Shown here piece after piece: positions 23,538 through 35,741 of a stretch of DNA of 64,000 nucleotides; positions within the stretch are counted from its first letter, which is position 1, and every line of letters starts with the position of its first letter. Both the position numbers and the translations under genes were made by a program. Under the pieces are notes generated by a model. The model saw only the letters and a program-made list of their open reading frames with translations, had not been told where the DNA came from and made no database searches. Origin of the DNA: Dioszegia crocea (lineage: Eukaryota; Basidiomycota; Tremellomycetes; Tremellales; Bulleribasidiaceae); contig BCKK01000002.1 in the NCBI GenBank assembly GCA_001600615.1, positions 650,809 through 714,808 of the forward strand, read 5' to 3'.

Positions 23538-24105
23538 TCAGGCGCTTGGCCCCGCCAGCATCGCTCGCTCTATCGTCTCCAGTCTCTCCTTCAGGTCCTT
23601 GCCCTCCGCCTTCAACTTCTCGGCTTTGTTCTCCTCAGACCGCAATGCGAGGATCGTTTGTTCCCCCTCCTTGTGGGCCGCATCCGCCCGCTCCAGCTTT
23701 GTAGTCGCCTCCACCAATGCCTCACATGCAGTTTTTGCCAATGTGGCAGCTTGTGATAGCTTGCCTTTGAGCTTTCTATTCGCCATTTCTTGCGTGAGGA
23801 TTTGGAGGTCGAGTTGAGCAAGTCTGGTGTCGGTTGCGGCATTCGCCCGGGCAGACTGGGTACCATGCTCGAGTATTTGCGGTATAGCGCTTGATTTGGT
23901 CTTCTTGATGATGGGTTCTGTGTGTATCAGTGCTGTCTGTGCTGAGTCATAGGGAAGCAAGCACACCTTCTTCCTCGGAGTCCTCATCAATCATAATGGG
24001 ACTATTCAAATCGAATTTGCCATGTGCGGCCAGTGCACTTCGCCTGGTCGATCGAGGCCTGAGGCCGTTCGTCGATTTCGGGACTCTGGATCTGAGATGA
24101 TCCAT
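23538..24105 (-). CDS. Small coiled-coil protein A, 172 aa (unrecognised)
   Basis: Exons 24105-23967 and 23917-23538. I do not recognise a family. The N-terminus is basic (DHLRSRVPKSTNGLRPRSTRR) and turns acidic just before the intron (MIDEDSEEEE), with the intron in phase 1. The second exon is Ala/Lys/Glu-rich and predicted to be a long coiled coil from about residue 75 to the end, with LAKTACEALVEA and KDLKERLETIERAM. The neighbouring gene at 24367-25008 has the same two-exon plan and weak similarity, suggesting duplication. There are no Cys or His clusters or signal peptide. Role unknown. Confidence 0.7.
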
Positions 24106-24366
24106 TTTGGTGAAAAGGGGGTGGAGGACAGATCAATGAAGCTGTTGTCATTGGAGATCTGTGATCATGCACTTTGCGCTTGGACCTGGGTCAGAGGGGT
24201 CAGAGGATGAGGCCTGAGGTCCGAGCGCCTAGGAAGCTGCCGGACCGAGCCATCCATCTGATTCAAGTATAATACTATTGCTCATCAGCATGTGCGGGCG
24301 ACATCGACATCAGCGGAGGGACTTACTATACAACTATGATAAGAATCTGTATTAGAAACAACTCCC

Positions 24367-25008
24367 TCAATCATTCCGACGCTTCTTGACCGCATCATCA
24401 ATCTCTCTCATCCGTCTGGCCAGCCCCGCACGCTCCTCCTTGAGGCCCACGACCTTCTCCTTCTCCCTTCGTACCTGCCTCAATCGCCTCTCCGCCAGCT
24501 TCTTCTCCTTGCCCATGTCTTCTAACGTTCGCTGAGCTGCCAGCCATGCCTCCTCCGCGATTTCCAATGACCGTGCCGCATCCTTGCAAGCTGCATCGGC
24601 CAGGTAGACAGCCTGGACACGATCTGCCTCGAGTTGTGATAGGTTCTGAATCTCAGCGTCGAGAAGGGGGTTGTTCACGCTCTCGGGCATGGAGCGGGTA
24701 GAGCGAAGTGAACGATTCGAGCGCACAGACGCATCGTCCTCGGGACTCATCTGGCGACTGTCATCTAGTTCAATCTTGACCCCTAGATCGTTAGCTCAAT
24801 CACTCAGCATTGTCTGTGTGCAGGTCCGACGTCAGCTGGCAGGTGGGATGTGAGATCTTGAGACAAGAATCGTCTCACTTTTGACAGAGCCCTCGGCAAC
24901 GTCTTCGTCCTCCGAGAGTTCCGGTTCTACGCGCTTCTTTCTGTAGCACCTACCGAATCTCACTCGCGGCCTGACCTCGGATTCAAGTGTAATCGAGATA
25001 TCTTGCAT
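24367..25008 (-). CDS. Small coiled-coil protein B, 181 aa (unrecognised)
   Basis: Exons 25008-24879 and 24782-24367, intron in phase 1. The first exon is MQDISITLESEVRPRVRFGR.. then an acidic run (PELSEDEDVAEGS). The second exon opens with VKIELDDSRQMSPEDD and a Ser/Arg stretch, then a coiled coil from about residue 95: LADAACKDAARSLEIAEEAW and LARRMREIDDAVKKRR. It lies immediately upstream of protein A on the same strand with matching architecture. The start was chosen because the exon 1 frame is open only from this ATG to the donor. Function unknown. Confidence 0.65.
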
Positions 25009-25254
25009 TGGATCTTGATCTATGTTCTATGTTGTCAAGGGGATTATCAATATGAGGTATATGATATTGAAGCGCCGAAGTCCCTCGGGCCGCGATTTGG
25101 TCTAAGCTCGCGCCGCCAAGCCGGAGATATACTCCTCGAGCTTTGGCTACCAGGTGACAGGCGGGAGACAGCACTCGGCCAAAGATTGGAATCCACAATG
25201 CAATCCTGAGCTAGAGTGCCAAGATTGATTCAAGATATCAGTGCAATGCATACT

Positions 25255-27159
25255 CTATTGTATATACTTGTACGGGTTCAATAAGCCCTTGGGATCGAAG
25301 AGCTGCTTAATTTTCCGCATCATTTCTATCGAGGTTTCGTTCTTCGAGTAGCTGACATATGGAGCCTTCATGACTCCCAAACCGTGCTCAGCAGATATCG
25401 ATCCGTTTTCGGCAGCTATGTGGATCAGCTCTTGTTGTACCTCGGGATGGCGAGGATGAATGCTCACCAGTGATCTCGTACACGAATGGCTCAATGACCT
25501 TCTCAATCTCTTCGGTATACTTGTTGGCGACAATGTTGATGTGCAAGTTCCCTGCCAAGTCAGCTTACTGACCCTGGAGATTTCGAAGCCGCTCACCATC
25601 TCCCATATGCCCGTAGCCAACACATGCCCGGATGGGTCCCTCCTTCTGTCCATCCCCGACCAGCAGTCCCTCCGCCCGCAAACGCTCCCGCATCTTCTCG
25701 ACGAGGCTATACATCCTTCCGACAGGTACACTCAGGTCGTATTTGTAGACGGAGCCTGCTTTGCCGCATGCCTCCGGGAGCAGTTCTCGTAATGACCAAA
25801 GCGAGGCGAATTGGGTCTGATCCTGGGCAAGGACACCGTCGAGGACCATATCATTAGACATAAGATGTTCCAGTAATCCCGAGAGTTTCTGACGGTCAGC
25901 TAAGCCCCACAACGAGCCTTGAAAACATCAAGACTTACAGCCTCGTCGTGCTCAGCATTACTGCCCCCCGTTTCTATTAAACAGTAGAAGTCTCCCTCCG
26001 TCTCGAAGATTCTGCGCTCGCTACCATTTATCTCTTCAATGTGTTTTGATGACAGCGCGAACTGAGGTATCAGCGGTGTGCAGACCATCGATTGAGACAC
26101 TTACGCCCTGCTTATCGAAGAATTCAAAGGCTGAAAGAATCTCTCCCAGGTGGCCCTTCGCCTCAGCAAAGACCTTCTGAACAGCCTCGTAGCTGGTGCA
26201 AGAGAACACAGCGACGTTCATAGCGGTCGGTCTTCTGGGACAAAGGATCGAGACCGCAGTGATGATACCGATGGTACCCTCAGATCCGATAAAGAGTTGC
26301 TTCAAGTCGAAGCCTGGATGTCAGCATACGCAGTACCCCTTGAGCAAGATCTAGCGTACCAGTGTTGTCTTTTCTCAGCGTGCCCAGCCCATCCCACACC
26401 GTACCGTCTGGCAGAACCGCCTCGATTCCCAGCACTGAGCCGTGCAGACTTCCATATCGTAGCAGCCTGAGTCCACCAGCATTTGTAGCCACATTCCCTC
26501 CAATATGGCATGATCCCTTGGCGCCGAGATCGAGGGGGAAAATGAAGCCTTTATCGGCGAGGTAGTGGTCGACCGTCTCCAGGATTGCTCCTGCATCGGC
26601 AACAAGGACGCCGGACACGGGGTCGAATGAGCGAACAGCATTCAGGTTGGCGGTAGATAGAATGAGCTCGTCATGTATCGGTGTGGAGCCACCTGATGGG
26701 TAAGCTCTACGAAGATCCAAGCACAAATCTTCAAGTTGACGTACCGACTAATCCGGTGTTTCCGCCTTGTGGCACGATAGCAATGTCATTGTCGTAGCAG
26801 TACTTCATGACCTTTCCGACCTCTTCTGTTGTTTTGGGTTTGACAACCACGGGCGACTTGCCAAAGTACTTGCCCATCCAGTCATTGTTGAACCCAGCTA
26901 GGTCACCGGTGGAAGCAGACCCGTCTAGTGTGGACATGAGCGATGAGGGTGATGAGAGTAGGGCGCGGATGGCCTCGATGTGCTCCTTGGTGAGTTTGGT
27001 GAATTTGCTGGAGCGATCAGGCAGCGATCCACCCCATCTTCTGGCTGAAGGCACCGAGGTGGCGACCACTGGTATCGGTCGCGAAGGGGAGTGGAGAGCG
27101 AGGGCTCTACGCGACAGGTGGCGAGGTAATACTCGAATTGCGGATCGGACAGCGGACAT
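25255..27159 (-). CDS. D-2-hydroxyglutarate dehydrogenase (FAD), mitochondrial, 538 aa
   Basis: Exons in transcript order: 27159-26745, 26692-26360, 26313-26105, 26061-25939, 25888-25597, 25551-25468, 25415-25255. Oxidises D-2-hydroxyglutarate or D-lactate using FAD (yeast DLD2/DLD3, human D2HGDH). An Arg-rich presequence ([20 protein letters not shown]) is followed by FAD-binding [65 protein letters not shown], then the C-terminal cap with [11 protein letters not shown] (metal/substrate His) and [22 protein letters not shown]. An in-frame upstream ATG at 27267 would extend the N-terminus by 36 residues. I prefer 27159 because it begins a classic presequence. Confidence 0.92.
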
Positions 27160-27359
27160 TTTGGAAAAGGTGCGAGAGTTTGTGAGACGAACAATGAGGT
27201 GTATCGGGCGGCGCTGGCTATAAACAAGTGACCAGGGAGTGCTCCGGGAAAAGATCAAGACATTCATATCTTGACGGAATTCTCACCCGAAGCCGATGCT
27301 GATTGTTGGGTTTGTAAATTGCTTCTTCGGGTAAATCCGACCTCTCCCGACGCTTAAAT

Positions 27360-28186
27360 CTACCTTCGACCCAAGCCCATCCTCTTCTCGTACGCCAATA
27401 TCCTGCCATATAGTTCGATGTCGATACGAAGCTCCTGGAGTCTCTCCTCGCCTCTCATCAAGCGGGTTTTGACGCTCACGTTGTTCCCATTCGGCTCTGC
27501 CTCCGCCACTCCTGTTTCCGCTTCGATTCCAGACCTGAAGACGCTTGCGCCGAACTTCCAGACGAGAATCTTCTTCTGATGCACGCCTGTCTGCTGATAG
27601 CCCCTGACTGCGTGTCGGCGGAGTACAGCCAACATTGTTCGCCCTTGCGTCATGTCTGCTTGGCAGTCCGCGAGTATTTCGCTGATCTCTTCGGGGGTGG
27701 CGGTCTCCACTTGTGGAAAGGGTAGCGGCGCACTTCCCGCGATCTGGAAGGGACCATACATGTGCTGGTAGCCCATCTTCAACGAGTGGCGAACGCGGAT
27801 CTCAGCAAGTCGATGGTACGTCCCTGTGCGGCGCTCACAAAGCGCGCATGCTGGAGGGACCGGTGGATCGTCGGGCGAGGGGAACGAAAGGTCGAGTTTA
27901 CAGAGGTGACAGGTGGTGATGGAGGCGTAGCTTCGTTGGACGACTTCGCCTAGTGCGTCAGATACTAATCTCGGTTCTATAATATGTGCTCACCATTGTC
28001 TAATTTGACGAGCACGTCTCCGTCGCCTATGACAATATTCACTGTCTCGTGCGCTACTGAAGTCAGGGATACGGAACCCTCGTTGTCAAGATGATCCTGC
28101 TCATGTCGAAACCAATGATCGATGAATCTCTTCCCTACAGCCACGCTTGAGGGCACCTGAGTCAGGATGTAAAGGTCGGTGGCCAT
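27360..28186 (-). CDS. Hypothetical protein with a four-cysteine zinc-ribbon-like motif, 260 aa
   Basis: Exons 28186-27994 and 27949-27360. No family recognised. Residues 1-64 look globular (ATDLYILTQVPSSVAVGKRF..). Cys77-x2-Cys80 and Cys98-x2-Cys101 (CHLCK..., CALCERR) form a likely zinc site. The C-terminal third is helical and charged, with SEILADCQADM and RGEERLQELRIDIELYGRIL, and could be a coiled coil. No signal peptide or membrane segment. The phase-1 junction and open frame on both sides support the gene model. Role unknown. Confidence 0.65.
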
Positions 28187-28873
28187 GGCGAGCAGGCTTG
28201 ACAAGTGGACAAGAATCGAAATGATGCGCGAGCTGAGTGGAGATTGTACGGCGCAGCGTGTCTTGAGAGAAGGGGAGAGGAGCTTGTCAGTACTAGGGAA
28301 GCTGTGGTCGGACTGTAAGTGGGTCCGAGCGATCATCGTGGCTTCCTTCGGGCCCAGGCCGACTTCGCCATACACAGTATTTGTATGGCTGATCCTTACG
28401 TGAGGTAAGATTGTAGCCGGAACTTCTGCGAGATGTACGCACCCACTATCTCGCTGTGATGCCATAGGCATGGGGTCGTAGACAACCACTCCAGTATAGA
28501 CTACCGCACACCCGCCACTTCTCCAGGAGGCGAGGCCTTGAGCCAGCACACCCCGGCGATCGCCGTTGCCACCCGCTGCCGTCAACACGCAACCTTCCCA
28601 TCTCGGCCAACTCGTCCACTATAGCACAACTACTATCACCCTCCTGCTCTTCGCACGCATATACGATCGCTTAGACATTGCGCCACCTAGCATATCCACG
28701 CTACCTCCGACTGATCTCGATGTGAGCGGTTATCAAACCGGTCCATCGACCCGACACAAATCAGAAGACTACAACGGAGGCACAGCGCCACCGCCTCCTT
28801 ATCTCTGCAACTCAGCAGCCAAGCCCGACCTTTCTGCCTACCTCGTTGAGATCTACGCCACTTCGTCGCCAAT
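28187..28873. other. Divergent intergenic region
   Basis: 687 bp between the zinc-ribbon gene (-) and the CTL transporter (+). Contains short ORFs without family character. No RNA gene was recognised. Confidence 0.5.
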
Positions 28874-31580
28874 ATGTCACGCCCTAAGAATGGCGGACCC
28901 TCAGCTCCGTCTGCGTTCTCTGCGTTTGCAAGCACATTTCTGAGCGGGAAGGCGCAGAATGGCGCGATTCTGGAAGGTAGCCAAGTGAGTTTTTGATCAG
29001 CTGCTCCATTATCATATGTAGACAATCTCCTTGTACAATTGTTCTGACATGCAGATATTCCGAGCGCCCTCGCCTTCCTCATCCGCTCACAACCCATTCC
29101 TTCCCTCGCCCAGCAACTCTCGATCACAATCACATCCACGGTTGGCTGGCTCATCTCGGTCCCCCTCTCCATCACGCACACCTCCCTACCCTGGTCCTGG
29201 CATCGATGCTATACCAGATATTGAAGATTCGCAGCATAGCGGAATCGGGATGGGGTTATTGTTTGCGCAGGAAGATGATTCCCCTCGACAGTCCCGCTCG
29301 CTCACGCGTGATAAAGGAAAGGGCGCGGATCACTCGGGCAAGGCTACGACAAAGCCACCCCTGTCGAGGCCCATATCCAAACCCATACCAAACCCCTATT
29401 CCTCCACATCTTCCGACAGCGATGACGAACCCGAAGCGGAATTGGAGGAAGTAGCTGCCGTACGGCGGACGCTTATTCGCCCTCAACCCTTACATACGCC
29501 TCAGTCGGAACGAGCAAAGAAGGGATGGCTAGCCCATCGCTCTGTCTTTCCAGCATCGTCCTCATCGTCCTCATCTTCACTTGGTGATGACGCTCAGAGT
29601 GACAAACAGACAGAAAGTGACACGGACGATGAGCGGTCGAGAATGATGGGACGTTCGAGGCAGAAGCCTCGGGGCAAATCTCAGGAGAATGGGGATCCGG
29701 ATGACGATCCCGAGGGCTACGTCTTGTCGCACTCCGAAGGTTTCACATCAAACATACGGACGGATCTGCACGAACCATTATTAGGCCCAGACGAGCTGGG
29801 TCAGCGAGATGGCGGAAAGGCTACCATACCGAACAGGCTGCAGGTCTATCATGGTCGATTCGGACATTGGGAGCGAAAGGGGCTGAGAAAATATAAGGGT
29901 AGGTGCAGGCTTACTTGATGCTGGACGAAGGCTGAGACCTCAGATTCGGGCTCCTTGGCTCTCTGGCTGTCCAGCATAATCGCCGTAGTAATAGGGCTAT
30001 TCTTCGTTTGGGGTTCGACGGAGGTGAGAACCCTGATCTCCACATGAAGCACGACGCTGATAAGCAGCCCCCTGCAGAATCACCGTCCCACCGTCCAGCC
30101 CCTTCTATCGTGCCGCTCATTCCACTCCTCCTTGTTCTCTTAATCCCGACTATTGTGATCCCTCCGGCATTTCTCCTACTCCTACAGAAGACAGTTCGGC
30201 CCGTACTGCTGGCGACTGCAGTCTGGATACCATTTTCTCTCTTTGTCTGCGGACTGTGGTGCCTTGGCGCGAGCTTCGAAACCGGTGGATGGGATGGAGT
30301 AGAGCAAGGGGAGAAGTGGTGGGGCACGACGGGACTTCGCATCCTGGCGTTCCTACTTTGGGCTCTGGCGGGTTGGTTTGGACGATTAGTATGGGTACGG
30401 CGGAAGAGACTGGAGGGGACAGTGAGGGTAGTAGAGATATCTACCCATCTGCTTCTCACACATCCTCCGCTACTTCTCCTCACGCCGGTACTACTAGCTG
30501 TGTTCACCATCACATCCCTACCCTTCCTCACCCTCATTGTACGACTAGGCATGATCGGATACTGGCGTCATCCGAAGGCGAATACATACATCTATCAACT
30601 TCGTCCATATGCAGGCTGGCTCATCTTCCTCGTCGTCCTCGTTTGGGTCTGGACATGGGGAGTGATTCGAGGGGTCGGACGGGTAGCGATAGCTGGAGTA
30701 ATCGGCGAGTGGTACTTTCATCGGTAAGTGTTCGCAGATTGTGATTTCGATCCTGGCTAATCAGCAGGCTGGAACAAACTCACCCGGACGCACTCGAAAT
30801 TACGCAGGCGGCTGTCCACCGTGCTACTGGAACTTCCCTCGGCTCGATCTGCCTCGGCGCAGGCATCGTCGCCACCGTCCGAGTCGTCGGCCGGTCCGCT
30901 GCCGAGCTCAAACGCCTCACCTCGCCCCGGACCAAACTGCTCCCCTCTTCATTAGCTTTCCTCTCGAAATTGACCCCCTTCTTTTCGGTTGTCGCCGGAG
31001 TATTGGATCAGTTGAATGGCTACGCGTTAGTTTACGTAGGCATCACGGGAGAAGCGTTCTGGCCTAGCGCCCGAAAGGCTGTAGGCTTGGCCGGGAAAAG
31101 AAGTGGTGGTCATTTACTGGACTGTGAGTCATTCTCCTTTCGCCTGATATCACCGGCTGATCGTTTCAGACACTCTCATCAAGCTCCTACTCACCCTGAG
31201 CTCTACAGCGCTTGGCCTCTTCACTGGTACGGCGGGGTACCTCTACATGGCGCATTCACTCAGCAATCCGGCGTACGCTCCTGCCGCTGGATTACTCTGT
31301 GGAGGCGTGCCATTCCTAGCTGTTCGAGCTGGCGCTGCGGTCCTAGGCGATGCGTGAGTCAAGTGTTGGAGTAAACTTATTGAAAGCGGCTAATGATGGC
31401 AGGGCCGACGCACTGTTCATCTGCCATCAGATCGATCGAGAAGTAGGTGGCGCGCATTGTGATGAGGCGAAGGTAGCGGTGAGTTTCCGTTTTGCTTCAA
31501 TCGAAGGTTTTTGGATCGAGGCAAAATTGCTGACCATGCAGTTCCAAGGGGAGAAGCCCACAGGCTCAGCGGCTGTATAG
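28874..31580 (+). CDS. PNS1: Choline transporter-like (CTL/SLC44, PNS1-type) membrane protein, 781 aa
   Basis: Exons 28874-28984, 29055-29898, 29944-30023, 30068-30723, 30768-31123, 31170-31353, 31403-31478, 31542-31580. About 320 hydrophilic Ser/Pro/Asp-rich residues precede the membrane domain. The first helix is LALWLSSIIAVVIGLFFVW, then about nine more, including PSIVPLIPLLLVLLIPTIVI and TGTSLGSICLGAGIVATVRV. The family signature region is present: DQLNGYALVYVGITGEAFWP, followed by ARKAVGLAGKR, LLDYTLIKLLL and ALFICHQIDREVGGAH near the C-terminus. CTL proteins are plasma-membrane or organelle choline transporters in animals. Yeast Pns1 has no demonstrated choline transport, so substrate is open. 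Confidence 0.9.
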
Positions 31581-32169
31581 GCGGATCTACCACATCCAAC
31601 TCTTTTGTATATTTTCAGCATCTTCAATCGTATCTCTGCAGAGATGTTGATGCTTCATCGAGCTTTGGCAGTGACACACATAGACCCGCAGCGACCATCT
31701 TCATGCATGTTGTAACAGTTTGTGGCGGGTCGTGAGGAGACCCGGGGAAGAAGACTGGAGATAAGGAATGAGGAGTTTGGGCCCCGGATTTTTGAAGGTT
31801 ACCGCTTTGACCTCCACTGTGTGTGTCCACCTCATCCCCTTCGCATTAATCGTCATCTCCACTTCGTTTTGTACATCTTCCTCACCCCTCTCTCGGCCAA
31901 TCACACTCGCTTCACAACCGACAGTACTCTTTCGAGACGTCAAGTGGCATACATCGCAGAAATGGCGAATCATAAGCAGAAATTGGTGAGTTGAGGTTGA
32001 GTGATCCTTCCTTCGTTTCCTTCCTTCCTGCAGTCCTATTCTTCACATTCAGCCTAGCAGAAGGTAGAGATCTCTTGAAGGCTCTAGTGAAATCCGGGTG
32101 TGGACAACCCACTCTCCTGGCTTGGTGCTCCTCTCCCAGTGCGAAGTTGTCGAGACGCTATGCCGAAAC
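31581..32169. other. Intergenic region upstream of HOP1
   Basis: 589 bp between two plus-strand genes. A short ATG frame at 31962 ending in a splice-like GTGAGT, with a downstream CCTGCAG, cannot be joined in frame to HOP1. It may be a 5' leader intron or an upstream ORF. No gene supported. Confidence 0.45.
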
Positions 32170-35100
32170 ATGAAGCCAGAGCTGACATCACAGCGCGTCA
32201 AAGCAGCTCCCCAGGATCAGACACAGTCCTCTGCGATCCTGCCTGGAAAACAGAAGCCCGTAGTCGAAATAGACTTCATCCGAATCATGTTAGAAGCTAC
32301 ACTTGGGACGTTCTGTTACCTGAGGTGAGTCCTTCTTCATAGGAAATCAATCTAATCTGATCCAAAGGTACCTCTTCCCCGACGAACACTTCGAGATTAT
32401 GGAACTCCGCAAAGAAGTCTTGTCCGAGTCGGTCGATGCCAGCACACTGCCTTCGACCATGATCGCAGACGATAGTCAAATCCCCTCCTCTCAGCAGGTT
32501 ACCAAGCCGCTGGTGACTAGGCGGGTGGTCGAGAACGGCACGAAGGAGGCCAAGCAGTTCTCAGATCGCTTGGTATGTTCAGGCTCGTGAATCGGGTTGA
32601 TCGCGTAACTAATATCGCAGAATGGAATCATCGAAGCGGTCGGTTTAGGCCACATTAGAAGCTTGATCATGTATGTGATCCTGGACCCGGATCGGCCTAA
32701 TCAGTGAGTAGTGTCCTTCTTCCACCTCTGCTCTCGACTATCCACTAATATCACAGGGTACTCGAGACCGTCACTTTCAACTTCACATACGGCGAATCTG
32801 GGCCGAGCTGCATCCTCTCGCGCGACGTCAAAGACTCTCGGGGAGAGAAGAAACGGCAATCAGGGGAGGTCATGACCTCGGAGCAGGTATACCAGGCTAT
32901 GAAGGTGGGTGTCAGGGTTTACCCATGCCCGACATGCTGACTTTCTAGGTCGTCATCAAAGACTTTGTCAAAGAAAGCCAAGATCTGCCCGATCTGCCTG
33001 GTGCGTTATTAATCAATCACCGCCCATTGTATGTCCAGGCTGATCGAGCAGAACGGAAGTGCATGAATTTCAAAGTCTTCTATTCTGATACCGCCCCATC
33101 TACGTGAGCAGTCTCCATAGCCCTGCTGACGGATAGCTATCAGGTTCCAGGGTTTGAGGCTGCGAATGAAGAGGATGGTCTGGTCTTTGGAACTCATACT
33201 ACCTATGAGGTCCCGGCGGAAATGCAAGCTCACACTGTGGCCACTGTTGCGCAAGGGTAAGCTGTTTCCTTACGTTGTAGCCCTTTGTAAGGACAGCATT
33301 GAATCCCGCTGATTGACTAGGCTCTCGGTGCGTTTGGCCTCCGTCGCAGGCTATCTGTTGCCCGGGACCGACATCGAGTCTCTGGAGGGTAGAGGTCCAC
33401 GTCAGTCTCCGGAGTTGATGGACATACACAACAAGCATCTACTGGACTCTGACAGGCGGAGAGTAGCATGGGTCAGTACGTTGTGCTTCATCGAGGGACT
33501 GCAGCTGATCAGTGTAGGATGCTGAGGCTTCACTTATCGACCAGCACGGAAGAATTGCTGTTCTGGGTATGGAGGATGAGGATGGTGTCATTCGACCGCT
33601 CTCCGCGAGTCAGGCTGGATCCGAAGACGACAGTGATCGAGACTACATTCGCGTGTACGCCAAAGGTCATGGTGAACGACATACAAATCTCCAACTCTTG
33701 CATCAATCCGAGCCGGTGAGTAATAGTTACGTCCACCTTATGTAGCCATGTGGAGATGCTGAAACTACAGTGGGGAGTGGGAGACCTTCTCATAGCCACT
33801 CAACAGGCTGGTCAAGCTCCATCGCAGAGAAGCGATAGCCACGGTAAGTTCAGCTTGACTTCATCAAGTCATTGGCTGATCCAGATCAGATACAATATCG
33901 ATTCCTTCCGATCCCGAAACCCAGAACCAACCCCGGAGCGCCCAGGTCACCGGCTCGTTGTCCCAAATCCAACCCATCAGACCGGCCCCGAACGATAGCG
34001 ATAGCTCCAATCACCACGATGGCCTCATATCGAGCGACGAGCATACCGATCCGTCAAGCCAAGAATTCGTCCGGAGTAAAGATACCTTTCGTGGCGCCAG
34101 CGTGCCTCCCCCTGCCCCGAAAGTCAAGAAAGCCCGTTCGGTCCGCGCCCCCAGTACAGGAGCCGCACCTGTTGCTCGATCGACGTTGACGAAGCGACCC
34201 AAGGCCAAGGCGAAGCAGGACACCAATAAAGCAGCTCCGAAACCGAGGGCACAAAAGAAGAAAGCCGACCCTGCTCCAGGGGCGAAGGCGCATGCGAAAC
34301 CTAAGCGAAAGGCGAAAGTGGTCTCAGATGGGTCTCCAACAACCGACTCGAGCACGGCCAACAGTGCGGCTAAAACTAGTCCTAAGAAAACCACCGCAAA
34401 GAGCAAGGCTGCGGCGACCAAGCAGGTGGTGGAGGCGACAGCTCCCAGCGATGGCACCGGAGCCGGTGCCAGTAGCGAGGACGATCAGGATGTGGCGCTC
34501 GACTGTGGTTGTGGAATCGACCGGGATGATCCAGACGCCGGATGTGTCAAATGCGACGGCTGCAATACTTGGAAGCACACCGTTTGCATGGGGTGAGTGC
34601 CCTTTGCGTCTTGGCAGGACTGAGAGTCACAGCTGACTAGCTCAGTGTACTCCGTCCGGAGAAACTGAAAGAGACTTTCTACTGCGCAATGTGTCGGGCG
34701 GGCGACTTGACTTCCGACAGCGATGTGATGCTGGACAGTCAAGGGCACTTCCATACTCTCTGCTTACTTCGGTGGGTCCATACGGTGGAGACACACCTAG
34801 GTCAAGATCGCTGATGGATCCAGGCAGATCCTATTTTCGGCAAGGACACCAGAGGGACTTGACAGCTTGCCCAATATGTGCAAAAAGCTTGGTGAGTTCA
34901 GGCGGAACTCAGACGTTGGATGTGGGACAGCGCTGAGCTCTCTAAGAGTGTGGAATGACCGATGTGACTGCCTTACTCAACCGTCTGGTGGGGGAGGGTC
35001 TACTGCGATCCGAGAGTACGTCCAGATTAGCCAGGTCGCCATTCACAAGTCAACAAACGCTGATTTGGGCAGGATTAGACAAGAGCGCACCTACCGTCTT

Positions 35101-35741
35101 TTCCTGGTTCGCCACCAAACAGTCGACGGCGGCATTCTCCTCGTACTTCAATGCCGGAGGTCGGAAGGAGATTGCCGAACTTCCTGGGCTGGCTGGCGCT
35201 ACACAAGTGAGACACGAGCAGCTTTCTCGATGATTGTGACCTCAATGCTGACCTTCAGCTCACATCATCCCAACTCCCTGAATCCCAATCCCAGCAATTC
35301 GGCAACTCGCAAGCCTCCATGCCGCAAGTCAGCGTTGCCCACTCTCTCACCCGTCATAATCCAACCCAAGACTCGGAGCAACAAGAAGATATCGATATCG
35401 AAGATGCGACCCCTCAAAGACTCTCCGTATCGGCTCCCAATCGTCGCGACCGAGGCCGAGGAATGGGCGGATTCTCACCTATCCCCGAAACAGACCCGAT
35501 CGAAGATTTCGACTCCACTGCCGGTCATATGCACGATCAAGACACGCTCGATATGGACGTCGATGATCCGATTGACGAGACGCCCCGTAATTCCTCCTCC
35601 GTGTCCCGCCGATTCGACCGGTCCGGTAAGCGCAAGGCCGACCACCTGCCATTGAGTGATCGACCATCAGCGAGGTTCCGGTCCGCGACTGGTATGCAAC
35701 TCATCAAATGCCCGTACGTCGAGGTGGGTGGCGAAAGCTGA
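32170..35741 (+). CDS. HOP1: Meiotic chromosome-axis protein HOP1 (HORMA + PHD + winged-helix-like), 959 aa
   Basis: Exons 32170-32324, 32368-32572, 32621-32703, 32757-32904, 32949-33000, 33049-33103, 33137-33256, 33321-33471, 33518-33715, 33771-33843, 33890-34592, 34646-34771, 34824-34891, 34947-35206, 35259-35741. The HORMA domain (about 30-300) shows EIDFIRIMLEATLGTFCYLR, EAVGLGHIRSLIMYVILDP and KVFYSDTAPSTYQVPGF. A Lys/Ala/Pro-rich linker (about 485-590) leads to a PHD finger from about 618: Cys619, Cys621, Cys635, Cys638, His643, Cys646 and CAMC. Residues about 700-800 (VTALLNRLVGEGLL..) resemble a winged helix, so PHD+wHTH would form the nucleosome-binding region described for fungal HORMADs. 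The basic C-terminal tail may hold the closure motif. Acts in meiotic recombination and synapsis. Confidence 0.88.

Noticed and set aside
25468..25504. 37-nt intron in D-2-hydroxyglutarate dehydrogenase
   Set aside because: It keeps frame by using an AAG acceptor but lacks a branch site and inserts extra residues before the family motif. The 52-nt intron ending at 25416 has a CTGAT branch and restores [14 protein letters not shown] exactly.
27160..27267. Upstream in-frame ATG for D-2-hydroxyglutarate dehydrogenase
   Set aside because: Open in frame, but the downstream Met begins a textbook mitochondrial presequence. The longer start is kept only as an alternative.
31962..32090. Possible upstream coding exon of HOP1
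   Set aside because: The ATG frame cannot be spliced in phase to the HOP1 frame; the acceptor at 32030-32033 leads to a stop within eight codons.
34011..34457. Minus-strand 148-codon ORF
   Set aside because: Shadow of the Lys/Ala/Pro-rich HOP1 linker; hydrophobic composition arises from complementing AAG/GCC codons.
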